Below, piece by piece: positions 16,022 to 25,567 of a stretch of 29,066 nucleotides of DNA. How positions within the stretch are numbered: the first letter of the stretch is position 1; every line of letters starts with the position of its first letter. The translations under genes and the position numbers were made by a program. The DNA lies in assembly GCA_039927975.1 (NCBI GenBank), contig JBDSTZ010000462.1:1-29066 (forward strand). Direction: 5' to 3'. Below the pieces are notes generated by a model, which was given only the letters and a program-made list of their open reading frames with translations, searched no databases and was not told the origin of the DNA. This DNA is from JBDSTZ01 sp039927975 (GTDB taxonomy: Bacteria > Pseudomonadota > Gammaproteobacteria > Burkholderiales > Burkholderiaceae_D).

Positions 16022-16537
16022 CTATTGAATACCCGCCAGCGTACGCAACTGGAAGCGGTAATCCGCGTTGAACAAGAAGGTCTCGGAAAACGTCAGCGAG
16101 CGATGTCCACCGTGGATCAGATTGACTGGCTTCGGCAACAGGCCGCTGCGCGCCATCGACGCCAGCGCCACCTTTGAGGCGTCGTCGTCGCGCGAACGCT
16201 GCACCACCACCCTGGTCATCCTGCCTTCGGGGTCGACCGTGATACTGAGCACCACGATGGCCGGCAGCATCGGCGGCAACTGGCCGGCGAAGGTGTGCTC
16301 GCTGTTGTAGCGCATGACCTGCTCGGCGACGTCGTTCTTGTACGCGTCGATGCTGTCGAACGCGGTGCGCTGCCCGGACCACAGGCCGCCCGGGGCGGCG
16401 CGGCTCGAGACGGTCGGGCTCGCCATGTTCGGGCTCGCGTAGTGGGACTCTGATTGCGCCGGCGGCTGGTGCGCGCATCCGGCCAGCCAGGCCACAACAA
16501 TCAAGGGAATGAATTTGATGCGGCCTGGAGTTTTCAT
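16022..16537 (-). CDS. Small lipoprotein with TonB C-terminal-like domain
   Basis: The 171-residue protein begins with a lipoprotein signal ending LAGC (lipobox, C21), so it is probably lipid-anchored after cleavage. Residues about 60-150 resemble the TonB/TolA C-terminal fold: a helix with KNDVAEQVMRY, then LPAIVVLSITVDPEGRMTRVVVQRS, then a hydrophobic segment after the serine-rich turn. There is no N-terminal transmembrane helix or proline-rich periplasm-spanning arm, so it is not a standard TonB. The ATG lies 1 base after the trpC stop, indicating translational coupling within the trp operon. No link to tryptophan synthesis is obvious. The upstream frame extension inside trpC is rejected because the lipoprotein signal starts at this Met. 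Confidence 0.75.
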   Translation of the reverse strand: MKTPGRIKFIPLIVVAWLAGCAHQPPAQSESHYASPNMASPTVSSRAAPGGLWSGQRTAFDSIDAYKNDVAEQVMRYNSEHTFAGQLPPMLPAIVVLSITVDPEGRMTRVVVQRSRDDDASKVALASMARSGLLPKPVNLIHGGHRSLTFSETFLFNADYRFQLRTLAGIQ

Positions 16538-16538
16538 A

Positions 16539-17336
16539 TTAGGTAAACAGCCTCTGAAGTTCGACCCCCGGGTCCGGCGCGCGCATGAACGCTTCGCCCA
16601 CCAGGAATGCGTGTACGTTGGAATCACGCATCCGCTTGACGTCGTCGGCCACCATGATGCCGGACTCCGTCACCACCAGCCGGTCGGGCGGGATGCGTGG
16701 CAGCAGGCCGAGCGTAGTGTCCAGCGACGTCTCGAAGGTGCGCAGGTTTCGGTTGTTGATGCCGAGGAGCGGCGTGCGCAGCTTGAGCCCCGCAGTCAAT
16801 TCATCGCCATCATGTACTTCGACCAGCACATCCATTCCAAGTTCCATCGCACAGGCTTCAAGTTCGGCCATCAGGCCATGGTCGAGCGCGGCGACGATCA
16901 GCAGGATCGCGTCGGCGCCCATCGCGCGCGCCTCGTACACCTGGTAGAGGTCGATCATGAAATCCTTGCGGATCACCGGGATCTCGCAGGCGGCGCGGGC
17001 GGCGATCAGATAGCTTTCCTGGCCCTGGAAGAAATGCTTGTCGGTCAGTACCGACAGGCAGGCTGCGCCGTGACGGGCATAGCTCTCGGCGATCTCGGCC
17101 GGACGGAAATCCGCCCGCAGCACGCCGCGCGAAGGCGAGGCTTTCTTGACTTCGGCGATCACCCCGGCGCGGCCGGCGGCGATGGTCTTGCGCAGGCTCG
17201 CTTCGAAGCCGCGCACGCCGGCGCGCGCATCGGCGCCTTCGACTTCGCGGCGCAGGCTGGCCAGGTCGCGCTGCTTCTTGGCGGCGGCCACTTCGTCCGC
17301 CTTGACGGTCAGGATCTTGTTGAGGATGTCGGTCAT
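16539..17336 (-). CDS. trpC: Indole-3-glycerol phosphate synthase
   Basis: The 265-residue TIM-barrel enzyme closes the indole ring from 1-(2-carboxyphenylamino)-1-deoxyribulose phosphate. Family motifs include VIAEVKKASPSRG (catalytic Lys and phosphate-loop region), LSVLTDKHFFQG, IRKDFMID, LLGINNRNL and VTESGI. Length is typical for the monofunctional form, without the TrpF fusion of enterics. It is last of the trp enzymes in the operon; the LysE-type gene ends 7 bp upstream, and the next gene starts 1 bp after its stop. Confidence 0.96.
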   Translation of the reverse strand: MTDILNKILTVKADEVAAAKKQRDLASLRREVEGADARAGVRGFEASLRKTIAAGRAGVIAEVKKASPSRGVLRADFRPAEIAESYARHGAACLSVLTDKHFFQGQESYLIAARAACEIPVIRKDFMIDLYQVYEARAMGADAILLIVAALDHGLMAELEACAMELGMDVLVEVHDGDELTAGLKLRTPLLGINNRNLRTFETSLDTTLGLLPRIPPDRLVVTESGIMVADDVKRMRDSNVHAFLVGEAFMRAPDPGVELQRLFT

Positions 17337-17343
17337 GATGGAT

Positions 17344-17976
17344 TTATTGTTGTTTGGCCAGCGCGAGTTTCACGCCGAGCCAGATGAACAGGCCGCCGGT
17401 CGCGCGGCTCAGATATTGCGCGACCTTCGGATTGAGTTTGACGAGACTGCTGGCGCGCGCCGTGAACAGCGACAGGCACAGGCACCACAGCATGCCGTTC
17501 AGGCTGAACACGCAGCCGAGGACGATGAAGGCGATCGCCTTGTCCGCCGCATGCGCGTCGATAAATTGCGGCACGAAGGCGAGGAAGAACAGCGCGACCT
17601 TCGGGTTGAGCACATTGGTCAAAAAGCCTTGCGCGAAAATGCGCGCAAAGGGCAGGGCCGGCAGCACCGGCGTTGTCTGGGCCGCGCCGCGTTTGGCGCG
17701 CAGCAGGCCGATGGCCATATACAGGATGTAGGCGGCGCCGATCAGCTTGACGACCGTGAAGGCCGTCGCCGATGTCGCCAGGATCGCCGACAGGCCGAGC
17801 GCGGCGGCGAAGATATGCACGAAGGTGCCGGCGCCGATGCCAAGCGCCGCCATCGCGCCGGCGCGCCAGCCCTGGGTGGCGCTGCGCGTCATGATCAGCA
17901 GCGAGTCGGGCCCCGGCATGATGTTGAGCATCAGGCCGGCGGCGATGAACACCGGCAGGTCGTGGATTCCGAACAT
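17344..17976 (-). CDS. LysE/RhtB-family amino acid exporter within the trp operon
   Basis: The 210-residue membrane protein has about six hydrophobic segments and the N-terminal LysE pattern (NIMPGPDSLLIMTRS, about 18-32) with a conserved GxxxNPK motif (TNVLNPKVALFF). LysE/RhtB proteins export amino acids or related metabolites by proton antiport. It is placed between trpD and trpC, 25 bp after the trpD stop, suggesting co-expression with tryptophan synthesis and possibly efflux of an aromatic intermediate or product; the substrate is inference. The start at 17976 follows AGGGA. A direct repeat CCCTGTT x2 lies just upstream (17983-17996, plus strand). The long in-frame extension into trpD is rejected. 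Confidence 0.88.
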   Translation of the reverse strand: MFGIHDLPVFIAAGLMLNIMPGPDSLLIMTRSATQGWRAGAMAALGIGAGTFVHIFAAALGLSAILATSATAFTVVKLIGAAYILYMAIGLLRAKRGAAQTTPVLPALPFARIFAQGFLTNVLNPKVALFFLAFVPQFIDAHAADKAIAFIVLGCVFSLNGMLWCLCLSLFTARASSLVKLNPKVAQYLSRATGGLFIWLGVKLALAKQQ

Positions 17977-18001
17977 GCGCGTCCCTGTTCCCTGTTCCCG
18001 G

Positions 18002-19036
18002 TCACGCCGCGCCGAGCTGCTGCGTGACTTCGACGAACTGCGCCAGCTTGGCCCGCGCGGCGCCCGATAGGATCGTCGCGCGCGCCTTGGCCAGGCCGTC
18101 CTCGATCGAACTGGCGACGCCGGCCGCGTACAGCGCGGTGCCGGCGTTGAGCGCGACGATGTCATAGGGCGCGCCAGGCTCGCCGTTCAGCGCTTCCATG
18201 ATCTTGGCTTTCGACTCGACCGAGTCGGCCACCTTCAGGTTGCGGCTGGCGATCATCGACAGGCCGAAGTCCTCGGGATGGATCTCGTATTCGCGAATTT
18301 CGCCGTTGACCAGCTCACCGACCATGGTGCCCGCACCGAGCGAGACTTCGTCCATATTGTCGCGGCCCCAGACCACCACCGCGTGCTGGGCGCCGAGGCG
18401 CTGCAGCACGCGCACCTGGATGCCGACCAGGTCGGGGTGGAACACGCCCATCAGGATGTTCGGCGCGCCGGCCGGATTGGTCAGCGGTCCGAGGATGTTG
18501 AAGATGGTGCGCACGCCAAGCTCGCGGCGCACCGGCGCCGCGTACTTCATCGCCGCGTGGTGGTTCGGCGCGAACATGAAGCCGATGCCGGTCTGCGCGA
18601 TCGACTGGGCGATCAGTTCGGGCTTGAGGTTGATGTTGGCGCCGAGCGACTCGAGCACGTCGGCGCTGCCGGACGAGGAGGACACGCTGCGCCCGCCATG
18701 CTTGGCCACGCGCGCGCCGGCGGCGGCGGCGACGAACATCGAGGCGGTCGAGATGTTGAAGGTGTGGGCGCCATCGCCGCCGGTGCCGACGATGTCGAGC
18801 AAATTGGTGGTGTCGTCCATCGGCACCTTGGTGGCGAACTCGCGCATCACCTGGGCGGCGGCGGCGATTTCGCCGATGGTTTCCTTCTTCACGCGCAGGC
18901 CGAGCGTGAGCGCGGCGATCATGGTCGGCGACATTTCGCCCGACATGATCTGGCGGAACAGGTACAGCATCTCGTCGTGGAAAATCTCGCGGTGTTCGAT
19001 GCAGCGCAGCAGGGCTTCTTGTGGTGTGATGGACAT
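18002..19036 (-). CDS. trpD: Anthranilate phosphoribosyltransferase
   Basis: The 344-residue protein has the family signature GTGGDGAHTFNISTASMF, KHGGRSVSSSSGSADVLE for phosphoribosyl pyrophosphate and metal binding, and FAPNHHAAMKYAAPVRRELG in the anthranilate region. It transfers phosphoribose to anthranilate. The start MSITPQEA is chosen over an ATG 17 codons upstream because family members begin there. It lies 70 bp after trpG; the gap shows no clear terminator. It is not fused to trpG, unlike in E. coli. Confidence 0.96.
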   Translation of the reverse strand: MSITPQEALLRCIEHREIFHDEMLYLFRQIMSGEMSPTMIAALTLGLRVKKETIGEIAAAAQVMREFATKVPMDDTTNLLDIVGTGGDGAHTFNISTASMFVAAAAGARVAKHGGRSVSSSSGSADVLESLGANINLKPELIAQSIAQTGIGFMFAPNHHAAMKYAAPVRRELGVRTIFNILGPLTNPAGAPNILMGVFHPDLVGIQVRVLQRLGAQHAVVVWGRDNMDEVSLGAGTMVGELVNGEIREYEIHPEDFGLSMIASRNLKVADSVESKAKIMEALNGEPGAPYDIVALNAGTALYAAGVASSIEDGLAKARATILSGAARAKLAQFVEVTQQLGAA

Positions 19037-19106
19037 GGCGGGGCCTGGGATGACGAGGAAATACGGTGCGATCGATAAGAAAGGCACGCCGTAGCGTGCC
19101 TTGTGC

Positions 19107-19670
<564 letters not shown>

Positions 19671-19671
19671 G

Positions 19672-21168
<1,497 letters not shown>

Positions 21169-21211
21169 GCTTTTTCTCCAGGCCGCGAGGGAAGGGCGGC
21201 AGTGGGTTTTC

Positions 21212-21245
21212 AAAAAACCTGCCGGCGCACGGGGGCGGCCGACAG
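21212..21245 (-). terminator. Attenuator hairpin of the trp operon
   Basis: On the minus strand CTGTCGGC (21245-21238) and GCCGGCAG (21226-21219) form an 8-bp stem with one G-T pair, followed by a G and six Ts (21217-21212). It lies between the leader peptide stop (21259) and the trpE start (21168), the position of a transcription attenuator. A possible competing partner for its 5' arm (21246-21237) is 21287-21280 within the leader codons. Confidence 0.85.
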
Positions 21246-21258
21246 CAATCAATGCGGG

Positions 21259-21345
21259 TTACTTAGCCCAGGATTGCCAGCGTCGCCAAAGCCAGGCCTC
21301 AATCGAGCCGGTTTGGTTGACATTGTGTTTTTTGATGAAAAACAT
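21259..21345 (-). CDS. trpL: trp operon leader peptide with four Trp codons
   Basis: A 28-codon frame starts with ATG 14 bases after the last base region of gph (stop at 21360-21358) and ends in TAA. Its C-terminus reads AWLWRRWQSWAK, with Trp at positions 18, 20, 23 and 26. Four Trp codons in nine is far above chance and matches the design of leader peptides that sense charged tRNA-Trp. It is followed by an intrinsic terminator before trpE. When tryptophan is scarce, stalling of the ribosome at these codons should favour an antiterminator and allow trpE transcription. The ribosome binding site is weak (GAAG-like). The exact antiterminator fold is not resolved by eye. Confidence 0.85.
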   Translation of the reverse strand: MFFIKKHNVNQTGSIEAWLWRRWQSWAK

Positions 21346-21357
21346 GCGTTATGTGCT

Positions 21358-22056
21358 TCAGTTGGCGGTGTCGTTGTGCGAACTAATCATCCGTGCCGCG
21401 TCGAGCAGCGTATTAACTATACCATCCGAATCGGTTTCGTGTATAGCCCGTCCGTGGTTATAACCATACGGTACGGTCAGCACGAAACAGCCGGCCGCGC
21501 GGGCCGCCTCGGCATCGTTGGACGAGTCGCCGATCGCCACCACCTGGCCCGGCGCCAGATCGAAATCGCGGCACACTTGCAGCAATGGCAGCGGGTCGGG
21601 TTTCTTGCGCGCCAGCGAGTCGCCGCCGTAGACGATCTCGAAAAATCCGGCCAGGCCCTTCTGCGCCAGCAGTGGCGTGGTGAAGGCGATCGGCTTGTTG
21701 GTCACGCAGGCCAGCCGCAGGCCGCTCGCCTTCATCGCCGCCAGCCCTGCCAGCACGCCTTCGTACAGTGTGCTGTGATTGCCGTTGATGGCCAGGTAGT
21801 GGCGCTGGTAGGCGTCCATCGCAACGTCGAAGCGCTGCTCCACCAGGTCCGGCGTGAAGTCGAGCGCGAGCACGCTGCGGATCAGGTTTTCCGAACCCTT
21901 GCCGACCATGTCCTTGATCTGTTCGGCGCTGATCTGCGCCAGGCCGAATTCACCGCGCATGCCGTTGAGGGCGACCTGGAAGTCGGGCACCGTGTCGAGC
22001 ATGGTGCCGTCGAGGTCGACGATGGCGGCGCGGATGCGCGCGGCACCGCCACGCAT
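21358..22056 (-). CDS. gph: Phosphoglycolate phosphatase (HAD family)
   Basis: The 232-residue HAD hydrolase has the nucleophile motif VDLDGTMLDT (D14, D16), the TNKP motif II, KKPDP (motif III Lys) and GDSSNDAEAARAAG (motif IV). Gph removes 2-phosphoglycolate, a product of DNA repair and oxygenase reactions. Its ATG shares one base with the rpe stop (TAATG), so the two are translationally coupled. The 3' end (about 21390-21470) is AT-rich by eye and contains promoter-like sequence for the trp genes. Confidence 0.93.
   Translation of the reverse strand: MRGGAARIRAAIVDLDGTMLDTVPDFQVALNGMRGEFGLAQISAEQIKDMVGKGSENLIRSVLALDFTPDLVEQRFDVAMDAYQRHYLAINGNHSTLYEGVLAGLAAMKASGLRLACVTNKPIAFTTPLLAQKGLAGFFEIVYGGDSLARKKPDPLPLLQVCRDFDLAPGQVVAIGDSSNDAEAARAAGCFVLTVPYGYNHGRAIHETDSDGIVNTLLDAARMISSHNDTAN
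21416..21424 (-). promoter_or_regulatory. Candidate extended -10 promoter for trpL-trpE inside gph
   Basis: On the minus strand TGGTATAGT forms an extended -10 (TGn plus TATAGT) about 70 bp upstream of the trpL start, within the AT-rich end of gph. A perfect 12-bp palindrome TGGTTATAACCA (21455-21466) lies further upstream and could be an operator, but it also encodes the conserved GYNHG stretch. There is no good -35 box. Confidence 0.35.
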
Positions 22057-22727
22057 TATTGGCCGACCTTGGCCAATTCGGCGCGCATGGCGTCGATGAC
22101 TTCCTTGTAGTCGGGCTGGCCGAAAATGGCCGAGCCGGCGACGAAGGTGTCGGCGCCCGCTTCGGCGGCCGCGCGGATATTGTCGATCTTGATGCCGCCG
22201 TCGACTTCGAGCAGGATGTCGCGGCCCGATTCATCGATCATGCGGCGCGCGATGGTGATCTTCTTGAGCGCCTCGGCGATGAAGGACTGGCCGCCGAAAC
22301 CGGGGTTGACCGACATAATCAGGATCATGTCGATCTTGTCCATCACGTGGTTCAGGTAGTGCATCGGCGTGCCCGGATTGAACACCAGGCCGGCCTTGCA
22401 GCCGCTGTCGCGGATCAGCTGGAGCGAGCGGTCGATATGGTCCGACGCTTCCGGGTGGAAGGTGATGATGTTGGCGCCAGCCTTGGCGAAGTCCGGGATG
22501 ATGCGGTCGACCGGCTTGACCATCAGGTGGACGTCGATCGGCACTTGCACATGCGGGCGGATCGCCTGGCAGACCAGCGGGCCGATGGTCAGGTTCGGCA
22601 CGTAATGGTTGTCCATGACGTCGAAGTGGATGATGTCGGCGCCGGCGGTGACGACATTGCGCACTTCCTCGCCCAGGCGGGCGAAGTCGGCGGACAGGAT
22701 GCTGGGAGCGATGCGAAATTGGGTCAT
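22056..22727 (-). CDS. rpe: Ribulose-phosphate 3-epimerase
   Basis: The 223-residue TIM-barrel enzyme interconverts ribulose 5-phosphate and xylulose 5-phosphate. Family motifs are APSILSADFARLGEE, HFDVMDNHYVPNLTIGP, MSVNPGFGGQSFI and LEVDGGI. It is first in the rpe-gph-trp gene string, a conserved neighbourhood in betaproteobacteria. A weak -10-like TAAAAT on the minus strand (22763-22758) lies about 30 bp upstream of the ATG. Confidence 0.96.
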   Translation of the reverse strand: MTQFRIAPSILSADFARLGEEVRNVVTAGADIIHFDVMDNHYVPNLTIGPLVCQAIRPHVQVPIDVHLMVKPVDRIIPDFAKAGANIITFHPEASDHIDRSLQLIRDSGCKAGLVFNPGTPMHYLNHVMDKIDMILIMSVNPGFGGQSFIAEALKKITIARRMIDESGRDILLEVDGGIKIDNIRAAAEAGADTFVAGSAIFGQPDYKEVIDAMRAELAKVGQ

Positions 22728-22757
22728 GTGAGTGCGTGCAAAATAAAGGGATGCGCT

Positions 22758-22763
22758 ATTTTA
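22758..22763 (-). promoter_or_regulatory. Candidate -10 box for rpe
   Basis: TAAAAT on the minus strand lies in the 179-bp divergent gap between rpe and apaG. I could not find a matching -35 box with proper spacing. Confidence 0.3.
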
Positions 22764-22906
22764 CGCTGTTGCGCCCGCGCTTTCGCGCCAGCCGGGTTTT
22801 GGGCCGCCATGTATGATGACGCATCGGGCCGGGCGCCGGGCGCACGCAGGCACGCGCCGGGCCAGCCGCCAACCACCAACAACAATCGCGTCGCAAGAGG
22901 AATCCG

Positions 22907-23281
22907 ATGGCCGCCTACGCCTTTACCGTCACCGTCAAGACCCAATACCTGGCCGAGCAGTCCGAGCCGGACCGCAGCCATTACGTATTCACCTACACCA
23001 TCACCATCGTCAACAGCGGTACCGTGCCGGCCCAGCTGATTTCACGCCATTGGGTCATTACCGACGCCAACAACCATACCGAAGAAGTGCGCGGCCTCGG
23101 CGTGGTGGGGCATCAGCCGCTGTTGCAGCCGGGCGAGCGGTTTGAATACACCAGCGGCACCCAGCTGCGCACGCCGCAGGGTTCCATGCTCGGTGAATAT
23201 TTTTTCGTGGCCGAGGACGGTCACCGCTTCGAGTCGCCGATTCCCGAATTCGTGCTGTCGCTGCCACGCACGCTGCACTAG
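22907..23281 (+). CDS. apaG: ApaG domain protein
   Basis: The 124-residue protein is a stand-alone ApaG fold (fibronectin type III-like). The diagnostic stretch GLGVVGHQPLLQPGE then YTSGTQLRTPQGSMLGEY is complete, and length is typical. ApaG is linked genetically to divalent cation efflux and Ap4A metabolism in enterics, but its molecular activity is unclear. AGAGGA lies five bases before the ATG. Confidence 0.95.
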   Translation: MAAYAFTVTVKTQYLAEQSEPDRSHYVFTYTITIVNSGTVPAQLISRHWVITDANNHTEEVRGLGVVGHQPLLQPGERFEYTSGTQLRTPQGSMLGEYFFVAEDGHRFESPIPEFVLSLPRTLH

Positions 23282-23315
23282 GCCTGGCGGGCAGGGCCGG
23301 GCCGCAGCGCGCGCC

Positions 23316-23465
23316 TCAAGCGGCGGGCGGCGTGTCCGGCGGGTCCTTGGCGTCGCGCGCGGGTCGCTCGCGCTGATCGGGTTTCGGGCCATGGTACATC
23401 GTCCACCAGACAATAAATACCAGCAGGAATAGGGCAACGCCTGCTTCCACCATCAAAATCCACAT
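23316..23465 (-). CDS. Small single-pass membrane protein (49 residues), unknown function
   Basis: The frame MWILMVEAGVALFLLVFIVWW starts at an ATG with AAGGAG four bases upstream. Residues 3-22 form one strong membrane segment, followed by a charged, proline-rich tail (PKPDQRERPARD) that should face the cytoplasm or periplasm. No family is recognised. It runs convergently with apaG (34 bp apart) and divergently from mltA, with only 10 bp between the two start codons. The strong ribosome binding site and membrane segment support a real gene. Confidence 0.7.
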   Translation of the reverse strand: MWILMVEAGVALFLLVFIVWWTMYHGPKPDQRERPARDAKDPPDTPPAA

Positions 23466-23475
23466 AGCACTCCTT

Positions 23476-24705
23476 ATGTTCACATCACGCCGCAGTTTAC
23501 TCGTTTCGCTGGGCGCCGTCGCCCTGGCCTTGTCGGCCTGTACCACCCCGCCGCCGGCGCCACCCAGGCCGCCCGTGGTGAATCTGCCGCCGGCAGGGCC
23601 GATCGTCGTGCCGCCGGCGTCCCCGGTCCCGCCGCCCGAGACCGTGCCGCCCAAGCCGGCGCCGGCCCCGCTGTTCACCCCCGCCAGCTTCGCCGACCTG
23701 CCCGGCTGGCAGCAGGACGACCTGCGCGAAGCCTGGTCGCCGTTCCTGGCCTCATGCTCGGTGCTGGTGCGCAAGCCGGAGTGGAGCGAGGTGTGCACGG
23801 CCGCGCGCAGTGTCAGCCCGGCCGACGGCGCGGCCATCCGCCGATTCTTCGAAAACCGCTTCGTGCCCAACCAGGTGCGCGCCGCCGATGGCGCCGACAC
23901 CGGTCTCATCACCGGATATTACGAAGCGATGTTGCACGGCGCCCGCAAGCGCGGCGGCGCCTTCCAGACTCCCTTGTACCGGGTGCCGGACGATCTGATC
24001 ACGGTCGATCTCGGCAGCGTCTACCCGGAACTGAAGAATATGCGCTTGCGCGGGCGCCTGGTCGGCAAGAAAGTGGTCCCCTACAGCACACGGGCCGAGA
24101 TCGAGCGCGCCGATCTGAGCGGCAAGGAATTGCTGTGGGTCGACGATCCGGTCGAGGCCTTCTTCCTGGAAGTGCAGGGCTCGGGCCGGGTGCAGCTCGC
24201 CGACACCGGCGAAACCGTGCGCGTCACCTACGCCGACCAGAACGGCCACCCCTACAAGGCGATCGGCCGCTGGCTGGTCGAACAGGGCCAGATGACGCCG
24301 GCGCAGGCCTCGGCCCAGAGCATCAAGGCGTGGATCGTGGCCAACCCGGGCCGGCGCCAGGAGCTGTTCAACGCCAACCCGAGTTTCATTTTCTTCCGTG
24401 AGGAACGGGTGAGCGATCCTGCGGTCGGACCGAAGGGCGCGCTTGGCGTGGCGCTGACGCCGGCGCGCTCGGTCGCGGTCGACCCGGCTTTCCTGCCGCT
24501 TGGGGCGCCGGTGTTCCTGGCCACCACCCGGCCCGGCGGCGAGGTGCCGCTGCAACGCCTGATGATGGGGCAGGATACCGGCGGCGCCATCCGTGGCGCG
24601 GTGCGCGCCGACTTCTTCTATGGTTTTGGCGACGAGGCGGCGCACAACGCCGGGCTGATGAAGCAGCGCGGCGCGATCTGGGTGCTGCTGCCCAAGCCCC
24701 AATAA
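23476..24705 (+). CDS. mltA: Membrane-bound lytic murein transglycosylase A
   Basis: The 409-residue protein begins with a lipoprotein signal (LSAC, C22) and a proline-rich linker (about 24-62). The MltA catalytic domain follows (including GLITGYYEA and FFLEVQGSGRVQL), and the C-terminal 3D domain contains GQDTGGAIRGAVRADFFYGFG with the catalytic aspartates. It cleaves peptidoglycan strands to give 1,6-anhydro products at the outer membrane inner face. The upstream sequence contains no good ribosome binding site on the plus strand because that space holds the one for the divergent small gene. Confidence 0.95.
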   Translation: MFTSRRSLLVSLGAVALALSACTTPPPAPPRPPVVNLPPAGPIVVPPASPVPPPETVPPKPAPAPLFTPASFADLPGWQQDDLREAWSPFLASCSVLVRKPEWSEVCTAARSVSPADGAAIRRFFENRFVPNQVRAADGADTGLITGYYEAMLHGARKRGGAFQTPLYRVPDDLITVDLGSVYPELKNMRLRGRLVGKKVVPYSTRAEIERADLSGKELLWVDDPVEAFFLEVQGSGRVQLADTGETVRVTYADQNGHPYKAIGRWLVEQGQMTPAQASAQSIKAWIVANPGRRQELFNANPSFIFFREERVSDPAVGPKGALGVALTPARSVAVDPAFLPLGAPVFLATTRPGGEVPLQRLMMGQDTGGAIRGAVRADFFYGFGDEAAHNAGLMKQRGAIWVLLPKPQ

Positions 24706-24716
24706 ACTTCACCATC

Positions 24717-24740
24717 TGGCGGGGGCGCCGCTCCCCGCCA
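24717..24740 (+). terminator. GC-rich hairpin after mltA
   Basis: TGGCGGGG and CCCCGCCA pair around GCGCCGCT, 11 bases after the mltA stop. The following sequence TTGCTTGC is only mildly T-rich, so termination may be partial. Confidence 0.5.
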
Positions 24741-24790
24741 TTGCTTGCATTGATAACGCTTCTTCCCTCATTTTCATAAAAGGTAAAACC

Positions 24791-25567
24791 ATGAGCTACG
24801 CAGACCTGCTGACCGAAACCCGCGACCGCGTCGCCGTGATTCGTCTGAACCGCCCGCAAGCGATGAATGCGCTCAACGAGAATATGATGAATGAGCTGGG
24901 CCAGGCGCTCCGGCAGTTTGATGAAGACAGCAACATCGCCTGTATCATTTTGACGGGCAGCGAAAAGGTTTTCGCTGCAGGCGCCGATATCGCCGCCATG
25001 GCGAACTATAGTTATCCCGACACATATGTCAGCAATTACATCGGCCGCAACTGGGAGCACATCCTTGCGGTCCGCAAACCGATCATTGGCGTGATCGCCG
25101 GCTACGCCCTGGGCGGCGGCTGCGAGCTGGCAATGATGTGCGACATCCTGATCGCCGCCGACACGGCCAAATTCGGCCAGCCGGAAATCAAGGTCGGGGT
25201 CACGCCGGGCGCCGGCGGCACCCAGCGCCTGCCGCGCGCCGTCGGCAAGGCAAAAGCGATGGATATGCTGCTCACCGCGCGCATGATCGACGCCGCCGAG
25301 GCTGAACGCATCGGACTGGTGTCGCGCGTGGTGGCGGCCGATAAATTGATGGACGAAGCGCTGGCCGCCGCCGCCGCGATCGCCGCGATGCCGGTGAGCG
25401 TGGCGATGGCCATCAAAGATGCGGTCAACTGTGCCTACGAAACAACACTTTCGGAGGGCGTGCGTTACGAACGCCGTTACTTCCACGCCGCCTTCGGCAC
25501 CCCCGCGCAACGCGAGGGAATGGCCGCCTTCCTCGCCAAGCGCCCTGCGAAATTCGACGGAATGTGA
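24791..25567 (+). CDS. Enoyl-CoA hydratase
   Basis: The 258-residue crotonase-family protein has the oxyanion-hole motifs AAGADIAAM (62-70) and ALGGGCELA (106-114), and the two catalytic glutamates E112 and E132 (QPEIKVGVTPGAGGTQRLPR). Both are present, so it should hydrate trans-2-enoyl-CoA in beta-oxidation. The conserved C-terminal AAFGTPAQREGMAAFLAKRPAKF is complete. It stands alone between mltA and the receptor gene, so the pathway is not shown by context. AAGGT precedes the ATG. Confidence 0.95.
   Translation: MSYADLLTETRDRVAVIRLNRPQAMNALNENMMNELGQALRQFDEDSNIACIILTGSEKVFAAGADIAAMANYSYPDTYVSNYIGRNWEHILAVRKPIIGVIAGYALGGGCELAMMCDILIAADTAKFGQPEIKVGVTPGAGGTQRLPRAVGKAKAMDMLLTARMIDAAEAERIGLVSRVVAADKLMDEALAAAAAIAAMPVSVAMAIKDAVNCAYETTLSEGVRYERRYFHAAFGTPAQREGMAAFLAKRPAKFDGM

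Noticed and set aside
15612..16478. Minus-strand frame with repeated peptide segments across the 58-bp tandem repeat
   Set aside because: The repeat period is not a multiple of three, so the apparent repeats in the peptide change frame between units; it also overlaps the lipoprotein gene out of frame.
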